Assembly (NCBI RefSeq): GCF_013408825.1
Contig: NZ_JACCBZ010000001.1
Location: 558,001 to 622,000, forward strand
Length of the DNA: 64,000 nucleotides
Reading direction: 5' to 3'
Source: Mucilaginibacter tundrae
Lineage (GTDB): Bacteria > Bacteroidota > Bacteroidia > Sphingobacteriales > Sphingobacteriaceae
Below the pieces are notes generated by a model. It saw only the letters and a program-made list of their open reading frames with translations. It searched no databases and was not told the origin of the DNA. The position numbers and the translations under genes are program-made. Position 1 is the stretch's first letter, and each line of letters starts with the position of its first letter. Positions 7,926-17,079 of this stretch are shown here, one piece after another.

Positions 7926-8921
7926 CTATGAATCATAAGCCCATTTTAATAATAAGGAACCCCAGGTAAAGCCACCGCCAAAGGCAGCGAATAACAGGTT
8001 ATCGCCTTTTTTAAATTTATTTTCCCACTCCCATAAACATAAAGGAATGGTTGCATTGGTTGTATTACCGTATTTTTCAATATTTATGATCACCTTATCG
8101 GGAGTTACGCCGGTACGGTTAGCGGTTGCATCAATAATACGTTTGTTGGCTTGGTGGGGCACTAACCAGGCGATGTCATCAGCTACAAGGTTATTGCGTT
8201 CCATTACTTCGGCGGCAACATCGGCCATATTGGTAACCGCGAATTTGAATACTGCCTGACCTTCCTGGTAAGCAAAGTGTTCGCGGGCATCAACAGTTTC
8301 GTGGCTGGCAGGTTTTATTGATCCGCCTGCTTTTTGGTGCAGGTAAGGGATACCGGCGCCATCACTTTTTAATACAGAATCGATCAAACCATAACCATCA
8401 GTATTTGGCTCAAGCAGGGCACAACCCGCGCCATCGCCAAAAATAATGCAGGTAGCACGATCCTGATAATCTATCATGGCCGACATTTTATCGGCACCTA
8501 CTACTAATACTTTTTTGTGCTTTCCATTTTCGATAAACTGGGCGCCGGTTGTAAGGCCAAATAAAAAGCCTGAACATGCTGCCTGTAAATCAAATCCCCA
8601 CGCGTTTTTAGCGCCAATTTTATGGCCCAAAATATTAGCGGTAGCAGGGAAAGGCATATCGGGTGTTGTGGTGCAAAAGATGATCAGGTCGATCTCTTCG
8701 GCGCTGATGCCACGTTTTTTTAGTAAACCTTCAACAGCAGGAACTGCCATATCCGATGTACCCAGGCCCTCGCCTTTTAATATGCGGCGCTCTTTGATGC
8801 CTGTGCGGCTTATGATCCACTCGTCGTTGGTATCTACCATTGTGGCGAGCTCGTCGTTAGTTAGAATATATTCAGGAACGTAACCGTTAACAGCAGTAAT
8901 TGCCGCATGAATTTTACTCAT
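7926..8921 (-). CDS. fabH: Beta-ketoacyl-ACP synthase III
   Basis: A 331-residue KAS III that condenses an acyl-CoA primer with malonyl-ACP to start fatty acid synthesis. The catalytic triad is visible: Cys116 in QAACSGF, His256 in VPHQAN and Asn286 in KYGNTTNAT. It lies 11 bases after plsX and belongs to the yceD-rpmF-plsX-fabH run found widely in bacteria. Primer preference (acetyl versus branched) cannot be read from sequence. Confidence 0.96.
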   Translation of the reverse strand: MSKIHAAITAVNGYVPEYILTNDELATMVDTNDEWIISRTGIKERRILKGEGLGTSDMAVPAVEGLLKKRGISAEEIDLIIFCTTTPDMPFPATANILGHKIGAKNAWGFDLQAACSGFLFGLTTGAQFIENGKHKKVLVVGADKMSAMIDYQDRATCIIFGDGAGCALLEPNTDGYGLIDSVLKSDGAGIPYLHQKAGGSIKPASHETVDAREHFAYQEGQAVFKFAVTNMADVAAEVMERNNLVADDIAWLVPHQANKRIIDATANRTGVTPDKVIINIEKYGNTTNATIPLCLWEWENKFKKGDNLLFAAFGGGFTWGSLLLKWAYDS

Positions 8922-8932
8922 ATATATTTTTT

Positions 8933-9868
8933 TTATTGAAAAGCCTGGGTGATCTTATCGACCACACCACTTTCAAATACTGTTTTAGACAAAAGTACCA
9001 TGTTTTTGATAGCCTCGGGCGGAGAAATTCCGTGGCCTACAACCACCGCGCCGTTAACACCCAAAATCGGGCTGCCACCATATTGCTCGTAATTAAACAT
9101 ATCAAAGAAATGATCATTGATACCTTTTTGGCGGGCAATCTCATAAAACGATTCTGATAATTTGATGATGGTGTTGCCGGTAAAACCGTCGCAAACCATC
9201 ACATCGGCCACATCACCAAAAAGGTGGCGGCTCTCCACATTACCCACAAAGTTAAGATGACTGGCTGCCTTTAACAATGGGAATGTAGCTTGGGTGAGGA
9301 TGTTGCCTTTTTCTTCTTCCTCGCCGATATTTACCAACCCAACCCTGGGGTTAGCAATTTTGTAAACATACTCCGCGTATAAAGAGCCCAACAGGGCAAA
9401 CTGGACGAGCATATCGGGCTTGCAATCGGCATTAGCGCCAACATCAAGCAGGATACCTAAGCCGCCTTTAACCTGCGGAACGATAGAAGTAATAGACGGG
9501 CGCAACACACCCGGTATAGCTTTTATGCTAAACATGGAACCAACAAGCATGGCACCAGTATTACCAGCAGAAGAGAAAGCCTGAATGGCGCCCTCTTTCA
9601 ATAGTTTAAACCCAACACTAATGCTAGAGTCGGGTTTTTGAACAATGGCTTTTGTGGGATGCTCGCCCATGCCAATAACCTCGGTTGTGTGTACAAACTC
9701 GAAATTATCGGGGCTATAGTTGTTTTCCTGAAGAATTTTTATGGCGCTGTCCTTATCACCTATAAGCACAAGCTTTGGGCCGGATAAAGCTTTATGGGCC
9801 AAAATCGCGCCTAAAACGGCTGCTTCGGGGGCAAAATCACCCCCCATAATATCTAAGCCGATCTTCAT
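8933..9868 (-). CDS. plsX: Phosphate acyltransferase PlsX
   Basis: A 311-residue PlsX with the family N-terminus [18 protein letters not shown] and the conserved stretches [21 protein letters not shown] and [11 protein letters not shown]. It converts acyl-ACP to acyl-phosphate for PlsY, the entry to phospholipid synthesis, as a peripheral membrane protein. It lies between rpmF (14-base gap) and fabH (11-base gap), a conserved order that couples membrane lipid supply to growth. Confidence 0.96.
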   Translation of the reverse strand: MKIGLDIMGGDFAPEAAVLGAILAHKALSGPKLVLIGDKDSAIKILQENNYSPDNFEFVHTTEVIGMGEHPTKAIVQKPDSSISVGFKLLKEGAIQAFSSAGNTGAMLVGSMFSIKAIPGVLRPSITSIVPQVKGGLGILLDVGANADCKPDMLVQFALLGSLYAEYVYKIANPRVGLVNIGEEEEKGNILTQATFPLLKAASHLNFVGNVESRHLFGDVADVMVCDGFTGNTIIKLSESFYEIARQKGINDHFFDMFNYEQYGGSPILGVNGAVVVGHGISPPEAIKNMVLLSKTVFESGVVDKITQAFQ

Positions 9869-9882
9869 TTGCAGAAAATTAC

Positions 9883-10074
9883 TTAGGCTACAGCTGCTTT
9901 CTCAATCAGTAATTTACCGTTGTAGTAAACGTTACCATCAACAGTATATGCTCTGTGTGGCAAGTGTACTGCGCCGGTAGTGCTACAAGTTGTTAAAGTA
10001 GGCGCTACAGCTTTGTAATGAGTCCTGCGTTTATCTCTTCTTGATTTGGATATTTTGCGCTTTGGATGTGGCAT
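9883..10074 (-). CDS. rpmF: 50S ribosomal protein L32
   Basis: A 63-residue basic protein beginning [19 protein letters not shown], the L32 N-terminus. The usual zinc-ribbon is incomplete: one Cys in TTCSTTG and no second CxxC pair, so this is a zinc-independent (C-minus) form, common in Bacteroidota. It is part of the large ribosomal subunit. It lies 14 bases after the yceD-like gene. Confidence 0.95.
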   Translation of the reverse strand: MPHPKRKISKSRRDKRRTHYKAVAPTLTTCSTTGAVHLPHRAYTVDGNVYYNGKLLIEKAAVA

Positions 10075-10088
10075 AACTTAATTTATTA

Positions 10089-10613
10089 TTATTTAATTTT
10101 TTTGAGCGCGTCCCACCGTGGGTCCACTATCTCGTCTTCTGGTTCATTATTTACTGCAAGCTTGTTAAGGCTGTCCAGCATTTCTTTATCGCAATACTCG
10201 GTGTTACCCTCGTTACCGCAGGTAGCCACAAAAGGCACCGCGACGTTAATATATTCATAAATCAGCGGGGCAATGTTGATCTCGTGATCGCTTTTACCCA
10301 ACGTGATGATCTCATCGTCCTCATCAATTTCCTCTTCACTAAACTTCGCTATCTGCTGCTCGCTTATATCAAGCGGCTGCGGATATGCGGCCAGGCAACG
10401 ATCGCAGGTTAAGTCGATGTGACCGGTGATATGGAAGTTCAGGATAATTAATGTTTCCTGTTTTTCCAGCTCAACCGAGCATTTCAGATTGGCCTTTTTC
10501 ACGATTGAGTAATCAAACTCATCAAAAAAACTATCTGTAACATCAAACTCAAACTGATGCTTGCCTAACTTTAAACCTGTAAAAGGAATAGCATATATCC
10601 TAAGCGATTTCAC
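10089..10613 (-). CDS. YceD/DUF177 family protein
   Basis: A DUF177 (YceD) protein, the usual partner upstream of rpmF. It contains KLGKHQFEFDV near the N-terminus and CDRCLAAYPQPL in the middle, the CxxC of the family. YceD has been linked to 23S rRNA accumulation in bacteria and plants. GTG at 10613-10611 (MKSLRIYAIPF, 174 aa) is preferred: the longer frame starts at TTG 10634 and adds seven residues not expected at the family's N-terminus. It heads the minus-strand block down to rpiB. Confidence 0.88.
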   Translation of the reverse strand: MKSLRIYAIPFTGLKLGKHQFEFDVTDSFFDEFDYSIVKKANLKCSVELEKQETLIILNFHITGHIDLTCDRCLAAYPQPLDISEQQIAKFSEEEIDEDDEIITLGKSDHEINIAPLIYEYINVAVPFVATCGNEGNTEYCDKEMLDSLNKLAVNNEPEDEIVDPRWDALKKIK

Positions 10614-10902
10614 TGAGCGACAATTAGCCCGCAAATGTAAGGGAAAAAATGGATATGTGGAAAGGGTTTTTAAAAATAGTGTTGATAAGTGTTAACAATC
10701 ATTGCTTACATGCTAATTTCTGTTTCAACCGCCCGGCTCAACAATAACTTAATATCTCTTATCCTCAACATATTGTAATCTATCCGTGGCGTGTATTAAC
10801 TTGATTTTTTTGCCATTCATCAAGTATTTTACCGCGTACATGTAAAAAATTATAGACGATGGCGTGCTTTAAGTTGTTTAGCGGAACATTAATCAATAAA
10901 AA

Positions 10903-11922
10903 ATGAAAAATCACGATCACATTGAAGACAACTTAAACCCGGAATCTAATAATGATGGTGTTGACCGTCGCGGATTCCTGGAGTGTATGGCCTGGGCGGG
11001 TACGGGAGTAATTTGGATGATGTCGGGCGGCATATTAAAATCATATGGCATGAGCCAGATTATTGATAAAGCTACCGGCGGTATTAAAAAAGGGTTGGTA
11101 ATGCCAAAATCCGATTTTAGCTTTGTGCAAATCAGCGATAGTCATATCGGGTTTAACAAGGCCGCTAACCCTGATGTTGTTAGTACCCTAAATGCCGCTA
11201 TTGCTAAAATCAATAATATGCCGGTAATACCTTCATTTGTATTACATACCGGCGATTTAACCCACCTTGCACAAGCAGACGAATTTGATACGCTTGAACA
11301 AACATTGAAAAGTGTTAAAACAGAAAAAATATTTTATGTACCCGGTGAACATGATGTAACCGACAACGGTAAGCTTTATTTAGAGCGTTATGGTAAAGGT
11401 ACATTGGGCGATGGCTGGTATAGCTTTGATTCAAATGGCGTACATTTTATCGGGCTTAATAATGTTACCAACCATGTTGATGGTGGCCTTGGCTATATTG
11501 GTGCCGAACAATTAAAATGGATGGAAAATGATTTAAAAGGCCTATCAAGCAGCACGCCGATTGTTGTTTTTGCACACATACCGCTTTGGGCTATTTACCC
11601 GCAATGGGGTTGGGCAACTGATGATAGCGCACAAGCATTAGCGCTACTTAAGCGTTTCGGATCGGTTTCGGTTTTAAACGGGCACATTCATCAAACTATA
11701 CAAAAAATAGAAGGAAACATTACTTTTCACACGGCAAATTCTACAGCATTCCCGCAGCCGGCTCCCGGAACGGCACCCGCTCCCGGCCCAATGAAAGTAC
11801 CAGCCGAGAAATTACGCACCCTATTGGGATTAACCAGTGTAAATTACCATGAACATGACCATACCCTGGCTATAACCGATACCCCTTTAATTGCGACTAC
11901 CGATGTTTCTGAACAAAAATAA
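10903..11922 (+). CDS. Tat-exported calcineurin-like metallophosphoesterase
   Basis: A 339-residue protein. A twin-arginine-like motif DRRGFLE (21-27) is followed by a hydrophobic stretch (about 28-48), suggesting Tat export or membrane anchoring. The metallophosphoesterase motifs are complete in order: DSH 79-81, GDL 117-119, GEHD 148-151 (Glu where GNHD is usual), His225 in FAHIP, and GHIH 260-263. A Pro/Ala/Gly stretch near 286-300 ends the domain. The substrate is unknown. It is the first gene of a five-gene operon with gaps of 3-9 bases, whose next products are a YceI protein and a di-haem cytochrome. Confidence 0.88.
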   Translation: MKNHDHIEDNLNPESNNDGVDRRGFLECMAWAGTGVIWMMSGGILKSYGMSQIIDKATGGIKKGLVMPKSDFSFVQISDSHIGFNKAANPDVVSTLNAAIAKINNMPVIPSFVLHTGDLTHLAQADEFDTLEQTLKSVKTEKIFYVPGEHDVTDNGKLYLERYGKGTLGDGWYSFDSNGVHFIGLNNVTNHVDGGLGYIGAEQLKWMENDLKGLSSSTPIVVFAHIPLWAIYPQWGWATDDSAQALALLKRFGSVSVLNGHIHQTIQKIEGNITFHTANSTAFPQPAPGTAPAPGPMKVPAEKLRTLLGLTSVNYHEHDHTLAITDTPLIATTDVSEQK

Positions 11923-11928
11923 ACATCA

Positions 11929-12468
11929 ATGAAAAGAGCAATATTATTTTTACTGATCATTTGCGCTGCAAAGATCAGTAATGCACAATTTAAACCGGTA
12001 GAGCAAGCTTCAAATTTAAAGTTTACTATAAAAAACCTTGGGTTTGGTACCGATGGTTCTTTCAGCGGATTTGATGGTACTATTAATTTCAACCCACAAA
12101 ACCTTGCTACCAGTAATTTTGATGTCAGCATAAATGCAGCTTCGGTAAATACAGACAATAGCCTTCGTGATGAGCATTTGAAAGGCGACGGCTTTTTCGA
12201 TGTAAAGAATTTTCCGCTCATCCGGTTAACATCAGTTAAAATAACTCCCGGTGGTAAAAGTAACTCCTACCAGTTCAACGGGCAATTAACCATTAAAGGC
12301 AAAACCAACCCGGTATCGTTTCCTTTTACCGCAATTCCTTCAGCATATGGCTTCGTGTTTAAGGGCTCGTTTAAAATAAAACGTGAGGATTTTGGCGTAG
12401 GGGGCACAAGTACTGTATCAAACGATCTGGAAGTACAAATTAATGTAACCGCCAAAAAGGCTAGTTAA
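11929..12468 (+). CDS. YceI family periplasmic protein
   Basis: A 179-residue protein with a signal peptide (MKRAILFLLIICAAKISNAQ) and the YceI lipocalin-like beta-barrel pattern (SGFDGTINFNPQNL, DEHLKGDGFFDVKNFPLI, FKIKREDFGVGG). YceI proteins bind isoprenoid-type lipids such as polyprenyl compounds or quinones in the periplasm. It starts 6 bases after the phosphoesterase and ends 7 before the cytochrome, so it is co-transcribed. A link between lipid or quinone binding and the cytochrome is plausible but unproven. Confidence 0.9.
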   Translation: MKRAILFLLIICAAKISNAQFKPVEQASNLKFTIKNLGFGTDGSFSGFDGTINFNPQNLATSNFDVSINAASVNTDNSLRDEHLKGDGFFDVKNFPLIRLTSVKITPGGKSNSYQFNGQLTIKGKTNPVSFPFTAIPSAYGFVFKGSFKIKREDFGVGGTSTVSNDLEVQINVTAKKAS

Positions 12469-12475
12469 TTATCAA

Positions 12476-12889
12476 ATGAAAATAAAGAGAAGTTTTACTA
12501 TAATTACGGTCCTCGCCGCGGCTGTTACCATAATTGTGCTGGCATCATTTAATGAACCGGAACCGCCGCTATATACTAATTTAAAGGTGTTGCCAAAAAA
12601 CATCAGCTCAAAAGATCTGCAAAGTATTATGGCCGATGATTTTGAAGACGGTATAGGTGTTAGCTGCGGCTTTTGCCACGCCAATAACAAGGACGGCCAC
12701 GGACTTGATTTTGCCAGTGATGCTAAACCCGAAAAGGAAATAGCTCGCAGCATGATGCGCATGACTTTAAACATCAATGAAAAATATCTGAAACTAAAGC
12801 ATCCCAAAATTGGCGATGCTGCGTTAATTATATCATGCACCACATGCCATAAAGGGCAACCATTCCCTGATGGGGCTGACCCAAAATGA
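12476..12889 (+). CDS. Di-haem c-type cytochrome, reaction-centre cytochrome subunit-like
   Basis: A 137-residue protein with an N-terminal hydrophobic anchor or signal (about 5-24) and two haem-c sites, CGFCH (64-68) and CTTCH (121-125). MMRMT (93-97) between them could supply axial Met. The arrangement, ARSMMRMTLNIN then CTTCHKG, resembles the photosynthetic reaction-centre cytochrome-c-subunit family, widespread in non-phototrophs as small periplasmic electron carriers. It is third in the operon, 7 bases after the YceI gene. Confidence 0.88.
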   Translation: MKIKRSFTIITVLAAAVTIIVLASFNEPEPPLYTNLKVLPKNISSKDLQSIMADDFEDGIGVSCGFCHANNKDGHGLDFASDAKPEKEIARSMMRMTLNINEKYLKLKHPKIGDAALIISCTTCHKGQPFPDGADPK

Positions 12890-12898
12890 GTATATTAG

Positions 12899-13936
12899 TT
12901 GTTTATTAATCATTCTTTTTTGAAAAATAATAAAGCAGTATATCACCTGGCTTTTTGGCTGTTAGCATACATTTTCTGGATATTTATATTTAGGAATAGT
13001 ACGCTGGTACTAACACATTCCATTACCATTCAATTTTGTTATTTGATATTTATAGCAGGTAATTACTATTATAATTCATTTTTTACGGTACCCTATCTTC
13101 TTAATAAAAAACGATACCTGCTATTTGGAATCTTTTTTTTTACGGGCATTTTATTGGGGGCGTTATTAAGGGTCCCGGTATCATTCTTAATCAGCAAGTA
13201 TTTATTCCGGGTAAATACTGCTGCATTTAATCCCTATAGCGTATTTTTTGATTCGTTCATCAATATCCTTTTTTGGGTTGTGATTATTCTCGCATTGAAA
13301 TTAATAATCGAAAAGAGGAACTCTCAGCGGTATATTGAGAAAATTGAAAGAGAAAAAGCGGAAAATGAACTTAATTTTTTAAAGGCGCAGTTTAACCCTC
13401 ATTTTTTGTTTAACTCTATCAATTCGATATACGCCCACATCAACAAATCGAACAAAACCGCACGTGATATGTTGCTTGTTTTCTCGGAGATGTTAAGATA
13501 TCAATTATATGAATGTAATGTAGAAAGGATAGAACTTGATCGGGAAATTAATTACATACGCAATTATATATCGCTTCAAAAAAGCAGGATCGATGAACGG
13601 ATAACGGTTTCCTTTTGTGTAGATGGCTCAAATGGAAATATTCAAATAGCTCCGCTTATATTGATTACTTTTATAGAAAATGCATTTAAGTACGTTGGTT
13701 TTAACGAGGCCAAAAAGAATGTTATAGAGATTAAGCTTCAATGCGAAAATGGTTTTTTAAGATTCTCGATTTATAATACCAAAGACCTGTTTGTTAACCC
13801 TGCCGAAAAGTCATCAGGCCTGGGAATAGCCAATGTAAAAAGAAGACTGGAACTGCTATACCCTGACAAGCATTTATTAGCGATAAAAGAAACAGAAACC
13901 GATTATTCAATCACCTTAGAATGTTTAACTTTTTAG
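12899..13936 (+). CDS. LytS/YpdA-type sensor histidine kinase
   Basis: A 345-residue membrane kinase. About four hydrophobic helices (15-135) are followed by a short coil and the His_kinase domain with FLKAQFNPHFLFNSINSIY; His168 is the likely phosphoacceptor. The ATPase region has IENAFKYV and GLGIANVKRRL. It has no periplasmic sensor domain of note, so the signal may be sensed in the membrane. The called start is TTG at 12899; a TTG at 12920 is an alternative, and no ATG fits. It starts 9 bases after the cytochrome and its partner regulator follows 3 bases later. Confidence 0.88.
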   Translation: MFINHSFLKNNKAVYHLAFWLLAYIFWIFIFRNSTLVLTHSITIQFCYLIFIAGNYYYNSFFTVPYLLNKKRYLLFGIFFFTGILLGALLRVPVSFLISKYLFRVNTAAFNPYSVFFDSFINILFWVVIILALKLIIEKRNSQRYIEKIEREKAENELNFLKAQFNPHFLFNSINSIYAHINKSNKTARDMLLVFSEMLRYQLYECNVERIELDREINYIRNYISLQKSRIDERITVSFCVDGSNGNIQIAPLILITFIENAFKYVGFNEAKKNVIEIKLQCENGFLRFSIYNTKDLFVNPAEKSSGLGIANVKRRLELLYPDKHLLAIKETETDYSITLECLTF

Positions 13937-13939
13937 TTT

Positions 13940-14659
13940 ATGGTATTAAACTGTATTATAATAGATGATGAACCAATTGCCCGTAAACTTTTACAGGAAT
14001 ATATTGAAGAAACTGATTTTTTAAAATTAGTTGGTGTTGCTGAAAACCCGGTTAAAGCAATAAGTGTAATCAGCAGCGTACAGGCGGATTTGATTTTCCT
14101 CGATATTAACATGCCTAAAATGAGTGGGATTGAATTTCTAAAATCCTCCAATAATCTTCCGATGGTGATTATGACCACTGCTTATGGACAATACGCGCTT
14201 GAAGGATTTGAAATGGCGGTGATAGATTACCTTGTAAAACCATTTTCATTAGAAAGATTTATTAAAGCGAGCCGTAAAGCGTTGCAATTAGCTGTTTTAA
14301 AGCAAAATACCATTAAACCCGAAGAAGAAAATACAGAATACTTTTATGTAAAATGCGATGGAAAAATTGAACGGGTATTATATAATGAATTAATTTATGT
14401 TGAAGCCATGGCCAATTATATTACGCTTTATACCATTGATGATAAATTGGTTGTTTACTTAACTATTAAAGGGATTTTGGAAAAGCTTCCACCGGAAAAA
14501 TTTATGCAGGTACATAAAAGTTATCTGGTAAATAAAGATAAGATAAATACTATTGAAGGTAACATGCTTTATTTAGGCAACACCAAAATCAATATTGGGT
14601 CGAGCTATAATGATGTAGTTATGAGTTTTCTTTTAAAAAATAAACTCATAAAAAGGTAA
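13940..14659 (+). CDS. LytTR-family response regulator
   Basis: A 239-residue regulator. The receiver domain (1-120) has the acidic pair DDE (9-11), phosphoacceptor Asp55 in FLDINMP, Thr79/Thr80 and Lys100 in YLVKPF. The LytTR DNA-binding domain follows (about 140-239), with YVEAMANYITLYT and MQVHKSYLVNKDKI. It is the partner of the LytS-type kinase just upstream. It probably autoregulates this operon or acts on membrane or respiratory genes; LytTR sites (two direct repeats) were not pinned down. Confidence 0.92.
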   Translation: MVLNCIIIDDEPIARKLLQEYIEETDFLKLVGVAENPVKAISVISSVQADLIFLDINMPKMSGIEFLKSSNNLPMVIMTTAYGQYALEGFEMAVIDYLVKPFSLERFIKASRKALQLAVLKQNTIKPEEENTEYFYVKCDGKIERVLYNELIYVEAMANYITLYTIDDKLVVYLTIKGILEKLPPEKFMQVHKSYLVNKDKINTIEGNMLYLGNTKINIGSSYNDVVMSFLLKNKLIKR

Positions 14660-14675
14660 GGCATTGTTTTACTCT

Positions 14676-14691
14676 TCGGCTTGTTTGCCGA
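14676..14691 (+). terminator. Possible weak terminator after the LytTR operon
   Basis: A short hairpin TCGGC-TTGTTT-GCCGA lies 17 bases after the regulator stop, in the convergent gap before the DUF1003 gene. No long U run follows, so activity is uncertain. Confidence 0.35.
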
Positions 14692-14733
14692 TAGCAAAAT
14701 GGTGTTCAATAATTAGTTTAGAAATATTATAGC

Positions 14734-15228
14734 TTAATTCTTGTTAAGGCTTCCTGATTGCTCCTCATCAATGGTTTGATGAATTTGTTTTACATCCGTC
14801 ATCTCCTTCATTTCTTCCAGCTCTTTGTCCTCTTCTGTTTTCAGGCCGAGCTTCTGATGGATCTCGTGCAGCATGTTCAGCACCATGGTGATTTCATTTT
14901 CGGCCCGAACATTTACTTCAAAGTCAACCTGCTGGCGTACTTTATCCATGTGGCCCTGGCGGTTTTGGTTAATAAGGACTGTTACGGACAGGATAATAGC
15001 GAACAGGGATACTACCATTTCTAACACCGGGAAAGGAAAACGATCGAACGGGTTTGGCGTGAATAGGTTCCAAATGATCCATGCCGCAAAAAAAGCCAGG
15101 CTCCCCAATAGAAAAGCCATACTTCCTAATACATTAGTGGTAAAAATAGCAAACTTATCGGTAGGTGTTTTAGTAAACTCCAACGATGATTTAAGCTGAC
15201 TGTCAGATGGTGGGGTATGTTTTGCCAT
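14734..15228 (-). CDS. DUF1003 family membrane protein
   Basis: From MAKHTPPSD the product has 164 residues. Two transmembrane helices (about 35-85) flank a short loop, followed by the DUF1003 signature INQNRQGHMDKVRQQVDFEVN and a long charged helical tail, probably a cytoplasmic coiled coil. The family is widespread and has no established function. An in-frame start at 15252 adds eight residues (MVNFCLAY) that look non-native. It converges on the LytTR operon. Confidence 0.85.
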   Translation of the reverse strand: MAKHTPPSDSQLKSSLEFTKTPTDKFAIFTTNVLGSMAFLLGSLAFFAAWIIWNLFTPNPFDRFPFPVLEMVVSLFAIILSVTVLINQNRQGHMDKVRQQVDFEVNVRAENEITMVLNMLHEIHQKLGLKTEEDKELEEMKEMTDVKQIHQTIDEEQSGSLNKN

Positions 15229-15345
15229 ATAGGCTAAACAAAAATTAACCATTAAAGTTGTACCTAATAATACCGCGCTTACGTATTACTTATAATATTG
15301 TGACATAGCAATTAAACTAATTGCGCTAATAATCGTTATATTTAT

Positions 15346-15804
15346 ATGTGTATGCCTGTTAAGTATAGCATTTTGCTTTTTACATTGATGATTTTTGCCG
15401 CGGGTAATACAAAGGCACAAACCTTAAAAGAAGAGGAAAGAATTTGTGGCAAATGGGAGTCGACGGATAAGGAGCTGGCTATAAAGGTTTACATGCATGA
15501 TAATGAGTTTAGGGCAGAAATAATTTGGTTTAGTGACACGGACGGCAAGCCATTGGATTACTGGAAAGATGTACATAACCCCGACCCGGCATTACGCGAC
15601 CGTAAAATTTTAGGCATGAGTGTTTTAAGCGGCCTTAAATATGATGCTGATACCAATACCTGGGAAGACGGTATGGTTTATGACTCGCGGCATGGAAAGG
15701 AATGGAATGCGTCGGCAACTATTGATAAAAAGGGGATGTTGCATGTTAGGGGTTACTGGCATTTTAAATTTATTGGCAGAACCATGAATTTTGTAAGAAT
15801 TTGA
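15346..15804 (+). CDS. Secreted DUF2147-like protein
   Basis: A 152-residue exported protein. The signal peptide ends around NTKAQ, followed by a mature beta-rich domain with GKWESTDKELAIKVYMHDNEFRAEI, KILGMSVLSGLK and WEDGMVYDSRHGKEWNA, the DUF2147 pattern (a small periplasmic beta-barrel-like fold). Function is not known. Two ATGs (15346 and 15352) are possible; the second gives MPVKYSI and is equally likely. It is transcribed alone, divergent from DUF1003. Confidence 0.82.
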   Translation: MCMPVKYSILLFTLMIFAAGNTKAQTLKEEERICGKWESTDKELAIKVYMHDNEFRAEIIWFSDTDGKPLDYWKDVHNPDPALRDRKILGMSVLSGLKYDADTNTWEDGMVYDSRHGKEWNASATIDKKGMLHVRGYWHFKFIGRTMNFVRI

Positions 15805-16108
15805 TTATGAACAAATTGCAATTACTTTGTTTATAACTATTAAAATGTGACAAAAAACCCGCGGCTAATTGTTAATTATCTGCGCAAAAAAACGTACAAC
15901 GCGTACATTTTGTGTAACTTTTAAGCATTATTAAAAACGAATGATACAAGGAAATTTAGAAAAAATACGCACAAAGTGAATAGATAGACCCTCAAAACAA
16001 ACAAAAACACCTTAAAAAGCCTGTTTTTACAAATAATATTCGGATAGCCTAAGCACTCATTTAATTACGTTCAATCCACATAACTTTAATTACCTTTGCA
16101 GCAATAAT
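15805..16108 (+). promoter_or_regulatory. rpoD upstream region with candidate -7 element
   Basis: This 304-base gap holds no gene. TACCTTTG at 16091-16098 matches the Bacteroidota -7 consensus TAnnTTTG, but it sits only 10 bases before the ATG and no good TTG lies about 20 bases upstream. It is a weak call and would give a nearly leaderless transcript. The rest is AT-rich, with a local GTACAACGCGTAC near-palindrome around 15895. Confidence 0.4.
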
Positions 16109-16966
16109 ATGAGACAACTAAAGATAACCCAATCGATTACCAACCGCGAATCACAATCACTTGATAAATACCTGAGTGAGATTGCAAAGGTAGATTTGAT
16201 AACTGCGCAGGAAGAAGTGATACTGGCCCAAAAGATACGTGAAGGTGACCAGGCTGCTTTAGAACGCCTTACCAAAACGAATTTGCGTTTTGTGGTGTCG
16301 GTAGCCAAACAATATCAGAACCAGGGCTTAACCCTTGGCGACCTTATTAACGAAGGCAACTTAGGATTAATTAAAGCGGCAAGGCGTTTTGATGAAACTA
16401 AAGGATTTAAATTTATATCATACGCTGTATGGTGGATACGCCAATCAATACTTTCTGCGGTTGCAGAGCAATCAAGAATTGTGCGTTTGCCATTGAACCA
16501 GGTAGGATCATTAAGCAAAATACGTAAATCGCACTCTAAATTAGAGCAGCAATTTGAGCGGGAACCAACGCCCGAAGAAATGGCTGAGGATTTGGAAACC
16601 ACTGCTGATAAAATTTCGGACGCGTTATCAAACGCAGGCCGTCACGTATCGGTAGATGCGCCTTTTATCACCGGCGAGGAAAACACTTTATTAGATGTTT
16701 TGCAAAGCGGCGATGCGGGTACAGACAGCGACCTGATCACGGATTCATTATCACAGGAAATCAAACGCTCGTTAGGTATTTTAGCTGAACGCGAAAAACA
16801 AGTTTTAGTATTGTTCTTCGGTTTAAACAGCACCGCGCCGCATTCATTAGAAGAAATTGGCGAGAAATTTAACTTAACCCGCGAACGTGTTCGCCAGATA
16901 AAAGATAAAGCGTTACTGCGCTTAAGGCAAAATTCAAAATCAAGATTATTGCAATCTTATTTGTAA
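16109..16966 (+). CDS. rpoD: Primary sigma factor RpoD (SigA type)
   Basis: A 285-residue group-1 sigma factor without region 1.1, as in the Bacteroidota primary sigma. Regions seen are 1.2 ([15 protein letters not shown]), 2.1-2.4 ([53 protein letters not shown], given here in parts of the protein from about residue 58 to 112), 3 ([14 protein letters not shown]) and 4.2 ([24 protein letters not shown]). It directs RNA polymerase to TTTG/TAnnTTTG promoters, which fits sites seen elsewhere in this window. It is transcribed alone and ended by a perfect terminator. Confidence 0.96.
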   Translation: MRQLKITQSITNRESQSLDKYLSEIAKVDLITAQEEVILAQKIREGDQAALERLTKTNLRFVVSVAKQYQNQGLTLGDLINEGNLGLIKAARRFDETKGFKFISYAVWWIRQSILSAVAEQSRIVRLPLNQVGSLSKIRKSHSKLEQQFEREPTPEEMAEDLETTADKISDALSNAGRHVSVDAPFITGEENTLLDVLQSGDAGTDSDLITDSLSQEIKRSLGILAEREKQVLVLFFGLNSTAPHSLEEIGEKFNLTRERVRQIKDKALLRLRQNSKSRLLQSYL

Positions 16967-17000
16967 GCTTTGATTTGCGGGGTGTAGTACACATCCCTTC

Positions 17001-17016
17001 CCCCTCTCGAGAGGGG
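17001..17016. repeat. 16-bp perfect palindrome
   Basis: CCCCTCTCGAGAGGGG is a perfect palindrome in the rpoD 3' region. It has no loop and no U tract, and lies just before the real terminator. It may be a remnant of a dispersed palindromic repeat. Confidence 0.5.
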
Positions 17017-17029
17017 AACTTGAAAGAAC

Positions 17030-17062
17030 AAAAAAGCCCATGCAAATTGCATGGGCTTTTTT
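17030..17062. terminator. Bidirectional terminator between rpoD and DUF4142 gene
   Basis: AAAAAAGCCCATGCAA and its complement TTGCATGGGCTTTTTT form a long GC-containing stem with A- and T-runs at the ends, between convergent genes. Confidence 0.92.
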
Positions 17063-17079
17063 ATTGGTAGCCTTTCGGC

